Below are positions 5,686 through 9,724 of a DNA stretch of 9,724 nt, piece by piece; the stretch's first letter is position 1, and each line of letters starts with the position of its first letter. Made by a program: the position numbers and the translations under genes. This DNA is from Pseudomonadota bacterium (GTDB lineage Bacteria; Pseudomonadota; Alphaproteobacteria; Rhizobiales; Devosiaceae): the NCBI GenBank assembly GCA_023430705.1, contig JAEYZJ010000038.1, positions 1 to 9,724 on the forward strand, read 5' to 3'. The notes beneath the pieces were generated by a model. That model ran no database searches, was not told the DNA's origin, and saw only the letters and a program-made list of their open reading frames with translations.

Positions 5686-7140
5686 ATGGCCGAAGTCGTC
5701 GACATGACCGACGTGGTCGAGGGTGTGGTCCAGAACATCTCGATCATCGCCATGCTGGTGGCGGGGTTCTATGTGCTCGCGGCGATCTGCGCCGTGCGGG
5801 AAGTCACCGTCTCGCGCACGTCGCAGGGGTCCATCGCCTGGCTCGTGTCCCTCGCCTTCCTCCCCTTCCCCACCGCGATCCTCTACCTGATCTTCGGCTG
5901 GAAGCACTTCGACAGCTATGCGCAGACCCGCCTGCAGGTGCGCCAGTCGCGCCTCATCCGCGCCGAGGACCTGCAGGTGGTCGATCGCGACATGGGCGCC
6001 ACCTGGCCGGTCCAGCGGCGGGCGGCGGGCATGCCTTTCCTTGCCGGCAACAAGGCCGAGCTGCTGGTCGACGGCGACGCCGTGTTCGATTCGATCCTGG
6101 AGGGCATCGCGACGGCCCAGCACTACATCTTCGTCCAGTTCTACATCATCCGGGCCGACGCCCTGGGCCAGCGGCTGGCGGCGGCGCTGATGGAGCGGGC
6201 GCGTGCCGGGGTGGCCGTCTACGTGCTCTACGACGATGTCGGCAGCGGCGGGCTCTCGAGGGAGTATAAGGATCGTCTCTGGGCCGAGGGCATCCAGATC
6301 TACAGCTTCAACCACCGGCACCAGCTGCTGCGGCTGTTCGGGCCGATGCGGGTGAACTATCGCAACCACCGCAAGAACGTCGTGGTCGACGGCGAGGTGG
6401 CCTGGACCGGCGGCGCCAATGTTGGGGTCGAATACCTGGGCGAGGACGAGAAGTTCGGCCCGTGGCGCGACACCCAGCTCCGGCTCGAGGGTCCGGCGGC
6501 GCTGTCCATGTCGCTCATCTTCCAGGAGGACTGGCTGTGGGCCACCGGCGAGGCCCTGGAGGTGCACCGGCCCGAGCCCAGTGTGGTCGGCGACGTTTCC
6601 GCCCTGGTGATGGCGACCGGCCCGGCCGACAAGTTCGAAGCCAACGCCATCGCCTTCAGCGACATCATCGGGCAGGCGCGGTCGCGGCTGTGGATCGTCA
6701 GCCCCTACTTCGTGCCCGACACCGACATGCGCACCGCAATCTACGCGGCGGTGCTGCGCGGCGTCGACGTGCGGATCATGCTCCCGGCCAAGCCGGACCA
6801 CATGCTTGTCTGGCTCGCCAGCAACGCCCACGCCGACGCCATGGTGGAACACGATGTTGCCATCTACCGTTACCAGCGTGGATTCCTGCACCAGAAGGTG
6901 CTGCTGATGGACGACAGAATCGCCGCTGTCGGGAGCGTGAACTTCGACAACCGGTCTTTCGCCATCAACTTCGAGATGACGGTGTGGATGCCCAACAAGG
7001 GCATGGTCGATGCCGTCGAGGCCATGCTGGTCGAGGATTTCGGCCATTGCCGGCTCGTCACGCGCGAGGAGGTCGTCAAGCGCAATCCCCTCGCCCGCTT
7101 CGTCTCGCAGGCGGCGCGCCTCTTTTCCCCAATCCTCTGA
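5686..7140 (+). CDS. cls: Cardiolipin synthase, phospholipase D superfamily (484 aa)
   Basis: Bacterial-type cardiolipin synthase joins two phosphatidylglycerol molecules into cardiolipin and glycerol at the inner membrane. Two N-terminal membrane segments (about 16-37 and 49-71, the PLDc_N region) precede two PLD domains. The first HKD motif is NHRKNVVVDGEVAWTGG (H228, K230, D235); the second is LHQKVLLMDDRIAAVGSVN (H402, K404, D409), so both catalytic halves are intact. The length matches ClsA-type enzymes (about 480). The ATG at 5686 is preferred because GGAGG lies four bases upstream. An ATG at 5668 and a GTG at 5605 are in frame but have no ribosome site. A GATATT at 5656-5661 could be a -10, giving a very short leader. 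The EEP gene follows five bases later, so the two are surely one transcript. Cardiolipin formation itself is inferred from family. Confidence 0.93.
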   Translation: MAEVVDMTDVVEGVVQNISIIAMLVAGFYVLAAICAVREVTVSRTSQGSIAWLVSLAFLPFPTAILYLIFGWKHFDSYAQTRLQVRQSRLIRAEDLQVVDRDMGATWPVQRRAAGMPFLAGNKAELLVDGDAVFDSILEGIATAQHYIFVQFYIIRADALGQRLAAALMERARAGVAVYVLYDDVGSGGLSREYKDRLWAEGIQIYSFNHRHQLLRLFGPMRVNYRNHRKNVVVDGEVAWTGGANVGVEYLGEDEKFGPWRDTQLRLEGPAALSMSLIFQEDWLWATGEALEVHRPEPSVVGDVSALVMATGPADKFEANAIAFSDIIGQARSRLWIVSPYFVPDTDMRTAIYAAVLRGVDVRIMLPAKPDHMLVWLASNAHADAMVEHDVAIYRYQRGFLHQKVLLMDDRIAAVGSVNFDNRSFAINFEMTVWMPNKGMVDAVEAMLVEDFGHCRLVTREEVVKRNPLARFVSQAARLFSPIL

Positions 7141-7145
7141 GCCCC

Positions 7146-7859
7146 ATGATCAAGTTCGTCTCCTACAACATCCGCAAGAGTATCGGGACCGATCGGCGCC
7201 GCCAGCCCGAACGGATCATGCAGATCCTCGGTGAGCTCGACGCCGACATCGTCGCGCTGCAGGAGGTCGACCGTCGCTTCGGCCAGCGGGCGACGACCCT
7301 GTCGCCGGACCTGATCGTCGATTTCACCAACTACATGCCAGTGCGCTTCGGCATCCGCGAGCAGAGCCTGGGCTGGCACGGCAACGTGCTGCTGGTGAAG
7401 AAGGGCCTGCACGTCGCCAACCAGCGGCGCATTGACCTGCCCGCCTTCGAGCCGCGCGGGGCGGTCATGGCGGACGTGGAGGTCGGCGGCGACCGCATCC
7501 GGGTAGTCGGCATGCACCTGGGCCTCATGGGCAACTGGCGCATGAAGCAGGCGGAAGCCGTCGTCGCCTATCTCGAAAAACTCGAGGAACGGATGCCCAC
7601 CGTGATCATGGGCGACCTCAACCAGTGGGCCGAGGACGGCGGCTGCCTCGATCAGTTCGCCCGGCATCACGACATCGTGCCGCTCGGCCCGAGCTTCCAC
7701 TCCCGGCGGCCGATGTTGCAGCTCGACCGCATCATCACCAGCCGCGACTTCCGCCTCGAGGCGGCCGGGGTGCATCGCACGGCCCTCGCCCGCACGGGAT
7801 CGGACCACCTGCCCGTCTGGGCGTCCCTGACGCTGCTGCGCGAGCGGGCCGCCGCTTGA
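7146..7859 (+). CDS. Endonuclease/exonuclease/phosphatase (EEP) family protein, YbhP-like position (237 aa)
   Basis: This belongs to the EEP metal-dependent phosphoesterase fold shared by ExoIII, DNase I and sphingomyelinases. Catalytic landmarks are all present: FVSYNIRKS (N8), DIVALQEVD (E40), VVGMHLGL (H124), VIMGDLNQW (D157, N159), LQLDRI (D194) and TGSDHLPVWA (D220, H221). There is no signal peptide, so it is probably cytoplasmic. The substrate could be nucleic acid, a phospholipid headgroup or a phosphoinositide-like compound, and the sequence does not decide. The start is ATG at 7146, five bases after the cardiolipin synthase stop, with no clear Shine-Dalgarno, so coupling to the upstream gene is likely. 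The same pairing of an EEP protein with a cardiolipin synthase is known in E. coli (ybhP next to clsB), which hints at a lipid-related role. Confidence 0.9.
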   Translation: MIKFVSYNIRKSIGTDRRRQPERIMQILGELDADIVALQEVDRRFGQRATTLSPDLIVDFTNYMPVRFGIREQSLGWHGNVLLVKKGLHVANQRRIDLPAFEPRGAVMADVEVGGDRIRVVGMHLGLMGNWRMKQAEAVVAYLEKLEERMPTVIMGDLNQWAEDGGCLDQFARHHDIVPLGPSFHSRRPMLQLDRIITSRDFRLEAAGVHRTALARTGSDHLPVWASLTLLRERAAA

Positions 7860-7863
7860 CGAT

Positions 7864-7896
7864 CCGGCGACGGGGGCATTGACTTCCCCCGTCCGG
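7864..7896 (+). terminator. Strong bulged inverted repeat after the EEP gene
   Basis: CCGG (7864-7867), a two-base CG bulge and ACGGGGG (7870-7876) pair with CCCCCGT (7886-7892) and CCGG (7893-7896) around a nine-base loop, giving eleven pairs. It begins five bases after the EEP stop codon. No T-run follows on either strand, so it is either a Rho-type or atypical terminator, a processing/stability element, or an attenuator before prmA. The TTG that would extend prmA upstream starts in this loop, which argues against that start. Confidence 0.5.
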
Positions 7897-7910
7897 GCTC
7901 CGAAACAGCG

Positions 7911-7927
7911 GGCAAACAGGATTTGCC
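7911..7927 (+). promoter_or_regulatory. Small hairpin carrying the prmA Shine-Dalgarno in its loop
   Basis: GGCAAA (7911-7916), loop CAGGA (7917-7921) and TTTGCC (7922-7927) form a perfect six-pair stem. The only ribosome-site-like sequence before prmA, AGGA (7918-7921), is the loop. It lies eleven bases from the ATG at 7933, longer than usual when unfolded. If the stem forms in the mRNA, the loop would be presented while the spacing changes, so translation could be controlled here. The structure is seen; the regulatory role is inference. Confidence 0.4.
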
Positions 7928-7932
7928 GCCTC

Positions 7933-8799
7933 ATGACGCTTTCGCAGCTTTCGACCCCCCTCACCAAGGACCAGGCCTATGCGCTCGTCGACGCCGTCAT
8001 GGCGCGCGACGACATGGCCATCACCGCCTCGGCCCACGAGAACGAGGAGACGGGGGAGTGGGTGTTCGAGGCCACCTGCGACAGCGAGCCGGATGTCGAG
8101 GCCTTCAACGCCATGGCCCGCGAGGTCCTGGGTGGGGAGGTGAGCTTTGCCGTCGAGCCGATCGATCCCACCGTCAACTGGGTGGCGAAGTCGCTCGAAG
8201 GCCTGAAGCCGGTCGTCGCGGGCGGTTTCTACATCTACGGCAGCCACGAGGATGCCCCGCCGCCGGGCGTCACCGGCATCAAGATCGACGCCGCCCAGGC
8301 CTTTGGCACCGGCCATCATGAAACGACCACCGGCTGCCTCGAGGCCATCGACCGTGTACTGAAGCGCCGGCGCTACACCTCGATGATCGACGTGGGCACC
8401 GGCACCGGCGTCCTCGCCATCGCGCTGGCCAAGCGCGCGCACCTGCCGGTGCTGGCCACCGACATCGACCCGATCGCGGTCGAGACCACCATCGAGAATG
8501 CCCGCGACAACGGCGTGGCGCGCAACATCATCGCCATCGAGGCGACCGGCCTCGACCACCGGCAGATCGCCGGCGGCGCGCCCTACGACCTCGTGGTTGC
8601 CAACATCCTCGCCGCACCGCTCGTGGCCCTCGCACCGGGCGTTCGCAAGCTCACCCAGGCCGGCGCCACCGTCATCCTCTCCGGCATCCTCAACACCCAG
8701 GCCAACCGGGTGATCTCCGCCTACGGCCTCCAGCACATCGTGCTGCGGCACCGGATCGAGAAGAAGGAATGGACCACGCTGGTCCTCGAGCGGGTGTAG
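7933..8799 (+). CDS. prmA: Ribosomal protein L11 methyltransferase PrmA (288 aa)
   Basis: PrmA is a cytoplasmic SAM-dependent enzyme that methylates ribosomal protein L11 (trimethylation of Lys and N-terminal amines in E. coli). An N-terminal substrate-recognition domain (about 1-95) precedes the family marker AFGTGHHETT (123-132), SAM motif I MIDVGTGTGVLAIAL (151-165), the acidic TDIDPIAV (176-183) and the catalytic-region VVANILAAPL (221-230). The C-terminal WTTLVLERV is typical. Length is normal. The ATG at 7933 is preferred over a TTG at 7879 because the extra 18 residues are not family-like and fall in a hairpin region, and because AGGA precedes the ATG. It lies 73 bases after the EEP gene; read-through from that operon is possible. 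A convergent terminator follows its stop. Confidence 0.96.
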   Translation: MTLSQLSTPLTKDQAYALVDAVMARDDMAITASAHENEETGEWVFEATCDSEPDVEAFNAMAREVLGGEVSFAVEPIDPTVNWVAKSLEGLKPVVAGGFYIYGSHEDAPPPGVTGIKIDAAQAFGTGHHETTTGCLEAIDRVLKRRRYTSMIDVGTGTGVLAIALAKRAHLPVLATDIDPIAVETTIENARDNGVARNIIAIEATGLDHRQIAGGAPYDLVVANILAAPLVALAPGVRKLTQAGATVILSGILNTQANRVISAYGLQHIVLRHRIEKKEWTTLVLERV

Positions 8800-8806
8800 T
8801 CCCCCC

Positions 8807-8838
8807 AAAAACAAAATCCCCGGACAGGTCCGGGGATT
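8807..8838 (-). terminator. Rho-independent terminator facing the small minus-strand gene, also serving prmA
   Basis: A near-perfect stem of ten pairs, AATCCCCGGA (8815-8824) with TCCGGGGATT (8829-8838) and a four-base loop, is followed on the minus strand by TTTTGTTTTTGGGG (the complement of the A-rich run at 8807-8816). That is a classic terminator for minus-strand transcripts. On the plus strand the stem begins 15 bases after the prmA stop, but its tail (CGTTCG) is poor, so it acts weakly or with help in that direction. Its presence supports a real minus-strand gene upstream. Confidence 0.85.
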
Positions 8839-8887
8839 CGTTCGATCGGAACAGACGTTCGGTTAGCCGCGCGGGATGCGCTGCAGC

Positions 8888-9022
8888 TCAGTGGGGGCGC
8901 TTGGTGAGGGCGCCGAGCAGCAGGTGCTCACGGGCACGCGATACGCTGCGGGTCGCTTCGCGGCCGCGCGCATCGATCACGCCGGCCAGAGCCTTGCGGA
9001 AATCGTTCTTGTTCTCGGGCAT
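8888..9022 (-). CDS. Small basic protein of unknown function, 44 aa (possible frameshift near its end)
   Basis: I do not recognise a named family. The product begins MPENKNDFRKALAG and is rich in Arg and Ala with a heptad-like spread of Leu/Val/Ile (L12, V15, I16, V27, L34-L36), consistent with one long amphipathic helix and no signal peptide. A strong GGGAG lies six bases before the ATG at 9022. A candidate promoter (9071-9099) and a strong terminator (8807-8838) flank it, so it is a complete transcription unit. It aligns without gaps with the product at 9162-9293. At the C5 tract (8893-8897) a loss of one base would replace the final His-stop by TELQRIPRG and move the stop to 8863, giving 52 residues; the codons there resemble normal usage. 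Which end is right cannot be settled from this read. Confidence 0.7.
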   Translation of the reverse strand: MPENKNDFRKALAGVIDARGREATRSVSRAREHLLLGALTKRPH

Positions 9023-9045
9023 GTCATTCTCCCGTTCGTGAGGCT

Positions 9046-9063
9046 GTCGGCTCTACTGCCGAC
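9046..9063 (-). repeat. Perfect inverted repeat at the predicted 5' end of the small-gene transcript
   Basis: GTCGGC (9046-9051), a six-base spacer and GCCGAC (9058-9063) form a dyad just downstream of the expected transcription start. It could be a repressor operator or a 5' stem-loop that protects the mRNA. The arms and spacing are seen; the role is inference. Confidence 0.4.
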
Positions 9064-9070
9064 GGTTGGT

Positions 9071-9099
9071 AGATAGAAGCTTCAAGGCTGTCCGGTAAG
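9071..9099 (-). promoter_or_regulatory. Candidate promoter of the 44-aa small gene
   Basis: On the minus strand CTTACC (9099-9094) and CTATCT (9076-9071) are separated by 17 bases, resembling the alphaproteobacterial CTTGAC/CTATAT pattern (four and five of six matches). The start would be near 9064, giving a leader of about 40 bases with the inverted repeat at its head and GGGAG before the ATG. Confidence 0.4.
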
Positions 9100-9161
9100 T
9101 GGTTGAGGCGAAAGGCAGCCATGCCGGCGATGCAGGGCGGGTTAGCAACCGGTGAATCGGT

Positions 9162-9293
9162 TCAGTCGCGCAATTCGTCCGCCCGCCCCGGGCGCATCCT
9201 CGGATACTCCGTGACATGGCGCTGCGCCTGGCGGCGACTGCCCTCCAGCAGGGAGTCGAACACGCGGCGGAACAGTCTCTTCGGCTCGGTCAT
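9162..9293 (-). CDS. Small basic protein of unknown function, 43 aa, paralogue of the neighbouring small gene
   Basis: The product starts MTEPKRLFRRVFDSLLEG and is Arg-rich, with a probable amphipathic helix over residues 5-27 and a charged, Pro-containing tail ending ADELRD. No signal peptide or membrane segment is visible, and I do not recognise a named family. GGAG lies seven bases before the ATG at 9293, which fixes this start. The same frame stays open far upstream to 9566, but that part is antisense to the aminopeptidase gene and not credible. It shares residues M1, E3, K5, F8, R9, R21, A23, R25 and V27 with the downstream 44-residue protein at identical positions. It is divergent from the aminopeptidase gene (123 bases between starts). 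No strong terminator follows, only a five-pair AACCG/CGGTT hairpin at 9147-9162. Confidence 0.7.
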   Translation of the reverse strand: MTEPKRLFRRVFDSLLEGSRRQAQRHVTEYPRMRPGRADELRD

Positions 9294-9416
9294 TGCGATG
9301 CTCCAATGGAGACCCGGGCGCCAGATGCAGGGTGCGGCCTGAACGCGGAATGAACACTCGCAATGGCGGGAGTGCCTTGTTAGGGTCCGCCCCACCCACC
9401 CAGACGGCAATCCATC

Positions 9417-9724
9417 ATGAACGACAAAGCCTTCCCTCCGACCCAGTACCAGAGCTTCGACATCCGGACCGATCCGGGCACGGTGGCGCCGCGCGTCAAG
9501 GCGCTGCGGGCGGCGATGAAGGAGGCCGGCGTCGACGCTTTCCTCGTGCCGCGCACCGACGCGCATCGCGGCGAGATGGTACCGGACAGCGAAGCGCGGC
9601 TCGCCTACATCACGAGCTTCACCGGGTCCGCCGGCCTCGCCATCATCGGCAGCCGCAAGGCCGCGCTCTTCGTCGACGGGCGCTATACGCTGCAGGCGCC
9701 GGCCGAGACCGACACCAGCGTCAT
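9417..9724 (+). CDS. pepP: Xaa-Pro aminopeptidase (aminopeptidase P, M24 family), N-terminal fragment
   Basis: About 102 codons are visible before the window ends. The product opens MNDKAFPPTQYQSF and contains the creatinase-type N-terminal domain of the M24 family: VDAFLVPRTDAHRGEMV, then RLAYITSFTGSAGLAII and LFVDGRYTLQA. These are the hallmarks of the long (about 600 residue) aminopeptidase P type, which removes an N-terminal residue next to proline in a metal-dependent reaction. The metal-binding pita-bread domain lies outside the window, so catalytic residues cannot be checked. The ATG at 9417 is the first sensible start; only a weak GACGG-like ribosome site precedes it. It diverges from the 43-residue small gene. 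Confidence 0.9.
   Translation, partial: MNDKAFPPTQYQSFDIRTDPGTVAPRVKALRAAMKEAGVDAFLVPRTDAHRGEMVPDSEARLAYITSFTGSAGLAIIGSRKAALFVDGRYTLQAPAETDTSV

Noticed and set aside
5632..7047. A 471-codon minus-strand frame opposite the cardiolipin synthase
   Set aside because: It is His/Asp/Val-rich in the manner of a reverse-complement shadow, overlaps an intact PLD gene and has no family resemblance.
7879..7932. An 18-residue TTG-started extension of PrmA
   Set aside because: The TTG lies in the loop of a strong hairpin, has no ribosome site, and the extra residues do not resemble PrmA N-termini.
9355..9374. CACTC/GAGTG dyad in the gap between the small gene and pepP
   Set aside because: Five-base arms with a ten-base spacer are common by chance, and no promoter could be placed next to it.
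9294..9566. Extension of the 43-aa small gene to a 134-residue protein
   Set aside because: The added part is antisense to the aminopeptidase P start and the GGAG site favours the ATG at 9293.

Overview
This is a chromosomal housekeeping segment from a GC-rich alphaproteobacterium, most likely of the Hyphomicrobiales (Rhizobiales), possibly near Devosia. That placement is inference from protein style and from the coaD–cyclophilin–queA gene order, which I recall from Rhizobiales; no marker gene proves it. I see no IS element, phage gene, CRISPR array, tRNA or rRNA.

Layout. Positions 1-1954 (minus strand) hold a tightly packed operon read coaD > signal-peptide cyclophilin > cytoplasmic cyclophilin > small secreted protein > queA (only its first six codons are in the window). 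Every junction overlaps or nearly touches. A divergent intergenic region (1955-2170) separates it from a plus-strand UvrD/PcrA helicase gene (2171-4573). A DMT/EamA permease gene converges on the helicase (minus strand, ends 4587). Divergent from the permease is a plus-strand pair: a PLD-type cardiolipin synthase and, 5 bases later, an endonuclease/exonuclease/phosphatase (EEP) family protein. After a strong inverted repeat comes prmA, the ribosomal protein L11 methyltransferase gene (7933-8799). From 8800 to 9416 there is a terminator and two tiny minus-strand genes, missed by simple ORF length cutoffs, whose products align with each other without gaps from the initiator Met. The window ends in the start of a plus-strand Xaa-Pro aminopeptidase gene (9417 to the edge).

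How the genes work together. The left operon joins CoA biosynthesis, proline-isomerase protein folding in two compartments, and queuosine tRNA modification. The centre joins DNA repair and replication (helicase) to envelope lipid synthesis (cardiolipin synthase plus EEP partner). The right side joins ribosomal protein methylation and proline-peptide turnover.

The large genes are ordinary, and I do not claim a new multi-gene system. The least explained parts are the paired small proteins at 8888-9293, one with a possible frameshift at a C5 tract; the secreted protein of unknown function between ppi and queA; and several RNA-scale hairpins at gene borders, including one that places the prmA Shine-Dalgarno sequence in its loop.
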